Positions 1 to 6,026 of a DNA stretch of 15,483 bases are shown here, in pieces. The translations under genes and the position numbers were made by a program. This DNA is from Rhodoferax sp. GTDB taxonomy: Bacteria > Pseudomonadota > Gammaproteobacteria > Burkholderiales > Burkholderiaceae_C. Location: positions 1-15,483 of the forward strand of contig JAQSDS010000411.1 of the NCBI GenBank assembly GCA_029946045.1, given 5' to 3'. Position 1 is the first letter of the stretch. The number at the start of each line of letters is the position of its first letter. The notes below the pieces were generated by a model. The model ran no database searches, was not told the DNA's origin, and saw nothing but the letters and a program-made list of their open reading frames with translations.

Positions 1-163
1 GGAGCCCGCGCAGCGGGCGGGTGACACGCAGCAAAGCGTATCGCCCGGCTGATTCGTCCACCACCGTAATATGGGCCTCGACCCGATAGACGCACCTGAA
101 TGCCTCGGAAAAGAAGCATTCATCTGAAGACCACCCACTTTGAATCGCACCCTGCCTGGTCTG
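1..163 (-). other. Open reverse-strand frame at the left edge, possible partial gene
   Basis: A reverse-strand frame is open from an in-frame stop at 164-166 to the window edge. It translates to a plausible protein-like string, including VYRVEAHITVVDESAGRYA, followed by LLRVTRPLRGL. The first usable start in it is GTG at 64, since no ATG lies between the upstream stop and there. The forward strand also has an open frame, ending with TAG at 87-89, so either strand could hold the end of a neighbouring gene, or the stretch may be a dispersed noncoding repeat. I do not recognise the family. The region is listed because it would otherwise be an unexplained gap before coaBC. Confidence 0.2.
4..18. 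repeat. GC-only hairpin at the left edge
   Basis: The bases GCCCGC, GCA, GCGGGC form a perfect 6-bp stem of only G-C pairs with a 3-base loop. No T tract follows on either strand, so it is not a standard intrinsic terminator. It could be part of a dispersed palindromic element or lie inside a coding frame. Confidence 0.35.
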
Positions 164-170
164 TTACATT
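140..170 (+). promoter_or_regulatory. Weak candidate promoter just before coaBC
   Basis: TTGAAT at 140-145 and TACATT at 165-170 resemble -35 and -10 boxes, but the spacer of 19 bases is long. The -10 lies only 7 bases from the coaBC start, so transcription would begin at or next to the ATG and the mRNA would be leaderless or nearly so. The lack of a Shine-Dalgarno sequence before that ATG agrees with this, but the match is weak. Confidence 0.22.
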
Positions 171-177
171 GCGGCGC

Positions 178-1404
178 ATGAAAGATTTAGCTGAAAAACA
201 CATTGTTTTGGGTCTCTCGGGTGGCATTGCCTGTTACAAGTCGGCCGAGCTGTGCCGTTTGCTGATCAAGGCGGGTGCCTCGGTACAGGTGGTCATGACA
301 CAAGCGGCAGAGCAATTCATGACCCCGGTCACCATGCAGGCCCTGAGCCAACGCCCGGTCTACGGCTCGCAATGGGACACCCGGGCCGCCAACAACATGG
401 CGCACATCAACCTGACCCGGGAAGCGGACCTGTGTTTGATGGCGCCTGCCAGCGCTGATCTGATCGCCAAATTGGCCCACGGCCAGGCTGATGATTTGCT
501 CAGTTTGATGTGCCTGGCACGTCCAGCAGACCGGGTTCCCCTGTTGATTGCGCCGGCCATGAACCGTGAAATGTGGCAGCATCCTGCGACCCAGCGCAAT
601 GTGGCGCAAGTGCAGGCCGATGGCGCTTTGGTGCTGGGGGTGGGCCATGGCGACCAGGCGTGCGGCGAAACGGGTGATGGTCGTATGCTCGAGCCGCTTG
701 AATTGCTGGACGAAGTGATCGCTTTTTTTCAGCCCAAATTATTGACCGGTCAGCATCTGCTGGTGACTGCCGGCCCCACCTATGAAGCCATTGACCCAGT
801 GCGTGGCATCACCAACCTGTCGAGCGGGAAAATGGGCTTTGCCATTGCCCGTGCCGCGCGCGAATCCGGTGCCACGGTGACCCTGGTGGCCGGGCCGGTA
901 AGTCTGCCCACGCCGCGCGGAGTCCACCGGGTCAATGTGCAATCTGCCAGAGACATGTTGGCCGCTGTCACAGCGCATGAGCCGCAAGCTAGCGTTTTCA
1001 TCGCGACCTCGGCGGTGGCCGATTGGCGTCCAGCCAGCGCCTCGGCCGCAAAAATCAAGAAAGAAGGCAGCGGTCAGCCGCCGGAATTGCAGTTTGTTGA
1101 AAACCCTGACATTTTGGCGAGCTTGGCACAGTCCGAGCGGGGCAAGAGTCGCGCGCTGTACTGCGTCGGTTTTGCTGCCGAAAGCCACGATCTGCTGGTC
1201 AATGCGCAGGCCAAGCGGCAGCGCAAGGGCGTGCCGCTGCTGGTGGGCAATATTGGGCCGGATACGTTTGGTCAGGATGACAATTCCTTGTTGCTGGTCG
1301 ATGAAGTCGGTACCCGTGAGCTGTCGCGTGACAGCAAACTCGCGCTGGCCCGCAAACTCATCGCTGAAATTGCCCAACGCCTGGCTGTAGGAGCCTCTGC
1401 ATGA
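178..1404 (+). CDS. coaBC: Bifunctional phosphopantothenoylcysteine decarboxylase/phosphopantothenate-cysteine ligase
   Basis: This is the two-domain Dfp enzyme of coenzyme A synthesis. CoaB joins 4'-phosphopantothenate to cysteine using CTP, and CoaC decarboxylates the product with FMN. The CoaC domain (about residues 1-190) shows the flavin-binding [10 protein letters not shown], the catalytic His76 in [16 protein letters not shown] with Asn129, and [10 protein letters not shown] with Cys162. The CoaB domain begins near residue 192 with [19 protein letters not shown] and contains the lysine-rich KIKK motif at 292-295. The length, 408 residues, is normal for the family. I chose the ATG at 178 because [16 protein letters not shown] matches the usual short N-terminus; an ATG at 100 would add 26 residues of unlikely sequence. 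No clear Shine-Dalgarno sequence precedes 178. The gene overlaps dut by 4 bases (ATGA), so the two are probably co-translated. Confidence 0.97.
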   Translation: MKDLAEKHIVLGLSGGIACYKSAELCRLLIKAGASVQVVMTQAAEQFMTPVTMQALSQRPVYGSQWDTRAANNMAHINLTREADLCLMAPASADLIAKLAHGQADDLLSLMCLARPADRVPLLIAPAMNREMWQHPATQRNVAQVQADGALVLGVGHGDQACGETGDGRMLEPLELLDEVIAFFQPKLLTGQHLLVTAGPTYEAIDPVRGITNLSSGKMGFAIARAARESGATVTLVAGPVSLPTPRGVHRVNVQSARDMLAAVTAHEPQASVFIATSAVADWRPASASAAKIKKEGSGQPPELQFVENPDILASLAQSERGKSRALYCVGFAAESHDLLVNAQAKRQRKGVPLLVGNIGPDTFGQDDNSLLLVDEVGTRELSRDSKLALARKLIAEIAQRLAVGASA

Positions 1405-1850
1405 TGAACATTGATGTGAAAGTGATTGACTCGCGCATGACGGATCAATTGCCTGCTTATGCCACGCCAGGCAGTGCCGGCCTGGACTTGCGTGCCTGTC
1501 TGGATGCACCCCTGACGCTGGCACCCAACGCCTGGCAATTGGTACCCACCGGCATTGCGATTTATTTGCAGGACCCCGGCTTTGCTGCCATGATCCTGCC
1601 GCGCTCCGGCCTGGGGCACAAACACGGCATTGTGCTGGGCAATTTGGTGGGCCTGATTGACAGCGACTATCAGGGCCAGCTGATGGTGAGCGCGTGGAAT
1701 CGCAGCGACGTGGCCTTCACCATCGAACCCATGGAGCGCATAGCGCAGCTGGTGATCGTGCCAGTGGTGCAGGCGCAATTCAAGGTAGTGACCGAGTTTC
1801 CGGCCAGCCAGCGTGGTGAAAGCGGCTACGGCTCGACAGGAAAAGTCTGA
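1401..1850 (+). CDS. dut: Deoxyuridine 5'-triphosphate nucleotidohydrolase (dUTPase)
   Basis: This trimeric enzyme hydrolyses dUTP to dUMP and pyrophosphate. It keeps uracil out of DNA and supplies dUMP for thymidylate synthesis. All five family motifs are visible in order: [12 protein letters not shown] (I), [12 protein letters not shown] (II), [15 protein letters not shown] with the catalytic Asp (III), [19 protein letters not shown] (IV) and the C-terminal [11 protein letters not shown] arm (V). The length of 149 residues is typical. The start at 1401 overlaps the coaBC stop. A second ATG follows at 1404, so the real start could be one codon later. The coaBC-dut pairing is common in proteobacteria. 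The 3' end lies 12 bases from the stop of the convergent SlyD-like gene, and I see no clear terminator between them. Confidence 0.97.
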   Translation: MMNIDVKVIDSRMTDQLPAYATPGSAGLDLRACLDAPLTLAPNAWQLVPTGIAIYLQDPGFAAMILPRSGLGHKHGIVLGNLVGLIDSDYQGQLMVSAWNRSDVAFTIEPMERIAQLVIVPVVQAQFKVVTEFPASQRGESGYGSTGKV

Positions 1851-1862
1851 TCAGTCACGTTG

Positions 1863-2396
1863 CTATTGCAGCAAATCGCTGCCCGGCGCGTGGCTGTGCA
1901 TGGGCGTGATCTTGAAAAAGCCGGTGCCGGCACTGCCGCAGCCTATCTCTTCTTCTGTGGCTTCACGTACCCCGCGCACCTGCAGTGTCAGGTACAGCGC
2001 AATGCCCGCGAGCGGGTGGTTGCCGTCCAGCACCACGTGCGCCGGGTAAATGTCGGTCACGGTGTAGAGCACATCTTGTGGCATGTCTGGTGTACAGCCT
2101 GCAGGCAGGGCAGATCCTTCGAACGTCAGGCCTTCTTCGAGCTCGGGTGGAAAAAGCTCCCGGCGTTCCAGATAAATGAGTTGATCGTTGAATTCGCCAA
2201 AGCCCTGCTCGGGTTCGATGTGCAAGTTCAAGGTGGCACCGCCCTCGTGGCCTTGCAGCGCGGTTTCGATGACTTCAAACAAGTCACCGCCGCCCACCAA
2301 AAACTCGACTGGTTCATCGAGCACGTCCAATTCCTCACCCAAAGAGTCTTTGAGTGTCCAAGTTAAAGCGACGACGCATTGTTGTGTGATTTCCAT
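1863..2396 (-). CDS. SlyD-like FKBP-type peptidyl-prolyl cis-trans isomerase
   Basis: A 177-residue cytoplasmic prolyl isomerase and chaperone of the SlyD/SlpA branch of the FKBP family. The FKBP half supplies EPVEFLVGGGDLFEVIETAL, then HEGGATLNLHIEPEQGFGEF. The insert-in-flap segment follows, and the hallmark HVVLDGNHPLAG and VREATEEEIG close the domain. The C-terminal tail is short (about 20 residues) with only two His residues and one Cys. It therefore lacks the long His/Cys-rich metal-binding tail of E. coli SlyD. I chose ATG at 2396 (MEITQQCVV); a longer reading starting at 2447 would run into roxA and adds 17 residues without family character. The gene is divergent from roxA across 40 bases and converges on dut. 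It could equally be named as an FkpB relative; the family is secure but the exact orthology is not. Confidence 0.93.
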   Translation of the reverse strand: MEITQQCVVALTWTLKDSLGEELDVLDEPVEFLVGGGDLFEVIETALQGHEGGATLNLHIEPEQGFGEFNDQLIYLERRELFPPELEEGLTFEGSALPAGCTPDMPQDVLYTVTDIYPAHVVLDGNHPLAGIALYLTLQVRGVREATEEEIGCGSAGTGFFKITPMHSHAPGSDLLQ

Positions 2397-2403
2397 ACGA
2401 GAA

Positions 2404-2416
2404 TTGTCGCAGACAA
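2404..2416. promoter_or_regulatory. Inverted repeat between divergent slyD-like and roxA genes
   Basis: TTGTC, GCA, GACAA is a perfect 5-bp inverted repeat centred in the 40-base gap between the two divergent starts (2396 and 2437). An operator placed there could affect both genes. No convincing -35/-10 pair is visible for either gene, so the role is inferred from position and symmetry only. Confidence 0.3.
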
Positions 2417-2436
2417 AAACCTGAACGGAGAACCCC

Positions 2437-3585
2437 ATGGATGTCACCCAAGCACTGTCTTTATTAGGCGGTATCAGCCCTCAAGTGTTCATGAAACGCT
2501 ACTGGCAAAAGAAGCCTCTGCTGGTCAGGCAGGCGGTACCTGATTTCAAACCCCTGCTGGATCGGGCCCAACTGTTTGAGTTGGCCGCCAATGAAGACGC
2601 CCAGACCCGCATGGTGATTCAAGAGCCTGGGTCCAAGCCGGGTTGGCGCTTCAAACACGGGCCCTTTCAGCGCCGTGCCTTGCCACCTCTGAAGCAGCCG
2701 GGTTGGAGCATTCTGGTGCAGGGTGTCGATTTGCACCATGAGCGTGTCCATGATTTGATGAACCAGTTTCGTTTTGTGCCGGATGCCCGTCTGGATGACC
2801 TGATGATCAGCTATGCCACAGATGGTGGTGGCGTCGGGCCGCACTACGACAGCTATGACGTGTTTCTGCTGCAGGCGCACGGCAAAAGGCGTTGGCGCAT
2901 TGGCCGCCAGAAAGACCTGAGTTTGCAGCCCGATGTGCCCCTGAAAATTCTGGCCAATTTTGAACCCGAGGTGGAGTACGTGCTGGAGCCGGGCGACCTG
3001 CTGTATTTGCCGCCGCGTTATGCGCATGACGGCATCGCTGAAGGGGAATGCATGACCTATTCCATTGGTTTTCGCATTCCCAACCGGGCGGAATTGGCCC
3101 GGGAACTGCTTCAGCGTCTGGCTGAAGATGCCGAAGAGGCGGTGGGGGTCAGTCTCTACCGTGACCCCAATCAGCCCGCCGTCGCGCAGCCTGCAGAAAT
3201 ACCGGCCAGGATGCTGGAGTTCGCCCAGGACGCGCTACAGGATGCCTTGCAGGACAGCCGCGCCCTGGCACGCGGACTGGGTGAATACCTGACCGAGCCC
3301 AAGCCCAATGTCTGGTTTGATGCACGCGTGGCGGCTGCCAAGGATGCGCAGACATTGAAAGCGCTGGGGGTTCGTCTGGATCGGCGGACCCGCATGATGT
3401 TCGATGCACATCATGTTTTTATCAATGGCGAGAGCTTCAGCGCCTCGGGTCGGGATGCTGCGTTCATGCGGGTGCTGGCTAATGAACGCGCTTTGTCAGC
3501 TCGTGATGTTTGCAGCTTGAGTGCGCAAGCCCTGCCGTTGGTCACTGCATGGTGGGTGAACGGATGGCTCCAGGTGCTGGAATAA
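2437..3585 (+). CDS. roxA: Ribosomal protein L16 arginine hydroxylase, JmjC/cupin oxygenase (RoxA/YcfD family)
   Basis: A 382-residue Fe(II)/2-oxoglutarate-dependent oxygenase. In E. coli, YcfD/RoxA hydroxylates an arginine of ribosomal protein L16. The N-terminus carries the family sequence FMKRYWQKKPLLVRQA. The cupin core holds the metal-binding HYD triad part (His136, Asp138 in GPHYDSYDVFLLQAHGKRRW) and the distal His197 in YLPPRYAHDG. GDLLYLPPRYAHDG and YSIGFRIPN are typical of this subgroup. The C-terminal 150 residues correspond to the dimerisation and winged-helix part of YcfD, and the length is close to that of E. coli YcfD. The start is supported by GGAGA eight bases upstream of the ATG. 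The gene is divergent from the SlyD-like gene. No strong terminator is visible before the lipoprotein gene downstream. Confidence 0.93.
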   Translation: MDVTQALSLLGGISPQVFMKRYWQKKPLLVRQAVPDFKPLLDRAQLFELAANEDAQTRMVIQEPGSKPGWRFKHGPFQRRALPPLKQPGWSILVQGVDLHHERVHDLMNQFRFVPDARLDDLMISYATDGGGVGPHYDSYDVFLLQAHGKRRWRIGRQKDLSLQPDVPLKILANFEPEVEYVLEPGDLLYLPPRYAHDGIAEGECMTYSIGFRIPNRAELARELLQRLAEDAEEAVGVSLYRDPNQPAVAQPAEIPARMLEFAQDALQDALQDSRALARGLGEYLTEPKPNVWFDARVAAAKDAQTLKALGVRLDRRTRMMFDAHHVFINGESFSASGRDAAFMRVLANERALSARDVCSLSAQALPLVTAWWVNGWLQVLE

Positions 3586-3598
3586 AGCCATATCTGAT

Positions 3599-3620
3599 TT
3601 GTTGCAATATATTGTTGCAA
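3599..3620. repeat. Tandem TTGTTGCAA direct repeat upstream of the lipoprotein promoter
   Basis: TTGTTGCAA occurs at 3599-3607 and again at 3612-3620, a 13-base period. Each copy contains the self-complementary hexamer TTGCAA, and a partial third copy (TTTGCA) lies at 3633-3638. The repeats end about 47 bases before the TATAAT box at 3668, a usual position for activator binding. They could also be incidental AT-rich sequence after the roxA stop. Confidence 0.4.
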
Positions 3621-3647
3621 ACATACTATGAGTTTGCAGTCAAGCGT

Positions 3648-3673
3648 AAAAACCAGTAGTTTTTCACTATAAT
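3648..3673 (+). promoter_or_regulatory. Promoter of the small lipoprotein gene
   Basis: A perfect -10 hexamer TATAAT lies at 3668-3673. At 16-19 bases upstream I see no good -35 box, so activation or an upstream element may be needed. An inverted repeat AAAAAC, CAGTA, GTTTTT (3648-3664) fills the spacer and -35 position and could be an operator. Transcription would start near 3680, giving a 5' leader of about 88 bases that includes an eight-T run just before the ribosome binding site. Confidence 0.55.
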
Positions 3674-3767
3674 TCGTCCCCGAGCTTACCCAATACTTGC
3701 TGTGTGGGCTTGGCTTTATGGTTTTCCATGAAGCACATTCCGGAATTTTTTTTATCAGGTATTTCAA

Positions 3768-3959
3768 ATGAATAAATCTCTCGTTCTGATCGCTGTTATC
3801 GCTGCCGCTGCTCTCGCTGCTTGTGGCAAAAAAGAAGAAGCTCCTGCACCTGCACCAGCACCCGTGGCTGCGCCTGCACCTGCTGTTGAAGCAGCTCCTG
3901 CAGCTTCTGCTCCTGCCGCAGCTCCTGCTGCTGCAGCTTCGGAAGAAGTCAAGAAATAA
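3768..3959 (+). CDS. Small Ala/Pro-rich lipoprotein
   Basis: A 63-residue protein with a lipoprotein signal peptide: MNKS, a hydrophobic stretch, then the lipobox LAAC with the lipidated Cys19. Residue +2 after Cys is Gly, which favours delivery to the outer membrane. The mature 45 residues start CGKKEE, are about two thirds Ala and Pro (20 Ala and 9 Pro by my count), and end in the charged SEEVKK. The tail is probably an extended, flexible linker without an enzymatic fold. Ala and Pro codons are strongly biased to GCT, GCA and CCT, unlike the GC-ending codons of the neighbours. With a perfect TATAAT and a strong terminator, this suggests an abundant single-gene transcript. Small lipoproteins of this kind are common in Comamonadaceae; I know of no assigned function. 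An AGG seven to nine bases upstream is the likely ribosome binding site. Confidence 0.85.
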   Translation: MNKSLVLIAVIAAAALAACGKKEEAPAPAPAPVAAPAPAVEAAPAASAPAAAPAAAASEEVKK

Positions 3960-3977
3960 TTGCTTGCAATTTTTCTT

Positions 3978-4004
3978 CAAAGGCCACCTTCGGGTGGCTT
4001 TTTT
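3978..4004 (+). terminator. Intrinsic terminator after the lipoprotein gene
   Basis: GCCACC (3983-3988), loop TTCG, GGTGGC (3993-3998), then six T residues. Flanking A-T pairs extend the stem. The UUCG tetraloop closed by C-G is very stable. On the reverse strand only three T residues follow the stem, so it is at best a weak terminator for the leftward antiporter operon, which ends at 4079. The remaining bases 4005-4078 hold nothing else I can name. Confidence 0.9.
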
Positions 4005-4078
4005 GTTGGTGGATGCTGAAAGTACTCACGTGGACGACTTGACCACCGGCTGCCATACCAAGCAAGCTCGAGCGAGGC

Positions 4079-5764
4079 TCAGACGTAATAAAGAATAAGA
4101 AAGCCCAGCAGCAACACCAGTACCCACAGGGCCATGCTTCTGGTCGACCAGGTTCGGGCAAACTGACCGTCCTGGCGGTGCTGGTATAACACCAGTGCCA
4201 TGGACTCTGTGATCAGTACATAGGCCGCGTGTACCAGCAGGTTCCACGCCTTGACCAGAGGCAGGCCGACCTTGTGCAACAGGGCTGGCAGAAAAATTCG
4301 CCAGACCCAATCCGCATCGAGGGTGATGGTCAAGGTACGCTTCAGATAGGGCAGCATGACAAAAAATGCCAAGCCCGAGAACAACAGCAACTGCAACTGC
4401 GACACCACGTGTGCGCCGGTGTAGGGGACATAGTTCACGGCGTAGGGCAGCAGCGCGTACAGCGGCTCAGGCCAGACACCCAGGGCGATGCAAAGGATCG
4501 AGAAAACCACCATGGCCCAGCGCATGCTTACTGGCGGCTCGGCTGGACGCAGTCCCGAGTCCTTTTGAAAAAATACAAACCATGGGAACTTGATGCCGGC
4601 ATGCAGAAACACGCCTGCCGAGGCGGCTGTCAACAGCAGCCAGACCCACATGAGATGACCATCGAGCGCCGCCTGGGACACCATCGATTTTGAAATAAAG
4701 CCGGAGGTGAGTGGAAATGCCGAAATTGCCAGCGCTCCGATCGTGCCGCAAGCTGCGGTCAAGGGCATGGTGTGGAACAAGCCGCCAAGCTCCGAGCACT
4801 TGCGTTTGCCTGTCATCAGCACGACCGAGCCCGCTGACATGAGCAGCAAGGCTTTGTAGATGATGTGCACAAAGGCATGAGCGGCCGCGCCGTTGAGGGC
4901 CATTTCAGTACCGATGCCGATACCAGCAATCATGAACCCCACCTGGTTAATGATGGAGTAGGCCAGGATACGGCGTAAATCATTTTCCAGCAGCGCATAG
5001 ATGATGCCGTAGAAGACCATGAACAGACCGACCCAGATCAGGAACTCGGTGCCCGGAAAGCCGCGAATCAACACGTACACTGCGGTCTTGGTGGTGAATG
5101 CCGAGAGGAATACGGTGCCGCTCCAGGAGGCCTCAGGGTAGGCATCGGCCAACCAGGCCGACAGCGGTGGCGCACCGGCATTGACCAGGAACCCAATCAG
5201 GATCAGCCAGTGTGCGGGCGAATCAAGCGCCATGCGGGTAAAGGCCACATCACCCGTGTCAACGATGTGACCGGTCACGCCGGCAAACAGCACCACGCCA
5301 CCGAGCAGGTGGATCATCAGGTAGCGTTTTGCCGCGCGGTAAGAGGCATCGGTTCCCTGGCTCCACAGCACCAGGGTCGAGCCCATCGCCATCAACTCCC
5401 AGAAAACGAAAACCGTGACCAAGTCCCCGGCCAGCGCCACACCGATGGCGGAGCCTGCATAAACAAAGGCTGCCGGCACCTCGATACGGCTTTTTTGCGT
5501 CATGGCAAACAGGCCGCCGCCTGCAGCCATCAGCGCGAAGATGGTGGCAAACAAGCGCGACAACTTGTCACCCTGAAGCGGCGTCACGGTGTGATCGAGA
5601 AAGCGCAGTTGCCATGCCGGACCATCCGGTACCTGCCACACCAGCGCCAGCACCAGCAGAGGCAAGGCCACGATAACAACAGAGCGCAGTCCACCGCGCA
5701 ACAAGGGCAGCAGCAGGGCACCCACGATGAGCACCAGCCCAGGATGAATCAAGACCTCAGTCAT
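4079..5764 (-). CDS. Third NuoL/M/N-like antiporter subunit of the Mnh-type complex
   Basis: A 561-residue polytopic membrane protein of the proton-conducting complex I/Mrp subunit family (NADH-quinone oxidoreductase M/N/L type). Visible family features are the TM5 glutamate Glu123 in FVFWELMAMGS, Lys226 in TTKTAVYVLIRG, LENDLRRILAYSIINQVGFM, Lys304 in HIIYKALLLMSAG, and Lys359 in PLTSGFISKS. The TM7 position that carries an essential lysine in related subunits is Asn195 here (VNAGAPPLSAWL), and the nearby conserved His is Ser202. The protein is about 70 residues longer than the other two antiporter subunits. The extra length is C-terminal, with two further hydrophobic stretches around residues 500-561. 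It is the last gene of the operon and overlaps the small gene before it by 8 bases. It may take the place of the missing MrpA N-terminal domain; that is inference. Confidence 0.9.
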   Translation of the reverse strand: MTEVLIHPGLVLIVGALLLPLLRGGLRSVVIVALPLLVLALVWQVPDGPAWQLRFLDHTVTPLQGDKLSRLFATIFALMAAGGGLFAMTQKSRIEVPAAFVYAGSAIGVALAGDLVTVFVFWELMAMGSTLVLWSQGTDASYRAAKRYLMIHLLGGVVLFAGVTGHIVDTGDVAFTRMALDSPAHWLILIGFLVNAGAPPLSAWLADAYPEASWSGTVFLSAFTTKTAVYVLIRGFPGTEFLIWVGLFMVFYGIIYALLENDLRRILAYSIINQVGFMIAGIGIGTEMALNGAAAHAFVHIIYKALLLMSAGSVVLMTGKRKCSELGGLFHTMPLTAACGTIGALAISAFPLTSGFISKSMVSQAALDGHLMWVWLLLTAASAGVFLHAGIKFPWFVFFQKDSGLRPAEPPVSMRWAMVVFSILCIALGVWPEPLYALLPYAVNYVPYTGAHVVSQLQLLLFSGLAFFVMLPYLKRTLTITLDADWVWRIFLPALLHKVGLPLVKAWNLLVHAAYVLITESMALVLYQHRQDGQFARTWSTRSMALWVLVLLLGFLILYYV

Positions 5765-6026
5765 GGTCTTTGCCGTAATAGGTATCGGGTCGCTTCAGCA
5801 CCAAAGCCAGCCCCTTGGCGGCCACAATCATCAAGGCGCAGACCAGAAAGCCGTACCAGGCGTTAAATCCAAATATGGACTCAATCGCAAAATGCGGGTG
5901 CATGGGCACGAAAAACCCGGCAAGCACCGTCAGCGCGAGAACAAACAGAAAACCGCGCCACAACAATTTGACGTTGCGGGCTTGATCGAGCCAGTGGGGT
6001 TTTTCGTCCATGGGTGTCATTCTCAC
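5757..6026 (-). CDS. Small conserved membrane protein between antiporter subunits
   Basis: An 89-residue protein with two predicted membrane helices (about residues 25-43 and 58-76). A short conserved-looking loop MHPHFAIESIFGFNAWYGF lies between them, and a polar C-terminus LKRPDTYYGKDHD follows. Small proteins of this pattern (HF, E, FGF, YGF, then AK and LKR..DYY) accompany NuoL/M-like genes in several bacteria, from my memory of the family; no function is assigned. The start overlaps the previous stop as GTGA at 6026; an ATG at 6020 is an alternative and would give 87 residues. Its place inside an overlapping antiporter operon suggests that it is a structural or assembly subunit of the complex. 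Confidence 0.82.
   Translation of the reverse strand: MRMTPMDEKPHWLDQARNVKLLWRGFLFVLALTVLAGFFVPMHPHFAIESIFGFNAWYGFLVCALMIVAAKGLALVLKRPDTYYGKDHD

Noticed and set aside
739..1524. Reverse open frame of 261 codons inside coaBC and dut
   Set aside because: It spans the antisense of two well-supported genes and shows no recognisable domain.
3823..4098. Alternative forward frame over the lipoprotein gene (Leu/Gln-rich)
   Set aside because: It is a frame shadow of the GCT/CCT-rich repeat; the lipoprotein frame has a signal peptide, a lipobox and a terminator right after its stop.
5210..5866. Forward open frame (218 codons) opposite the third antiporter subunit
   Set aside because: Composition is dominated by His, Gln and Arg, typical of the antisense of a hydrophobic protein; no ribosome binding site or family character.
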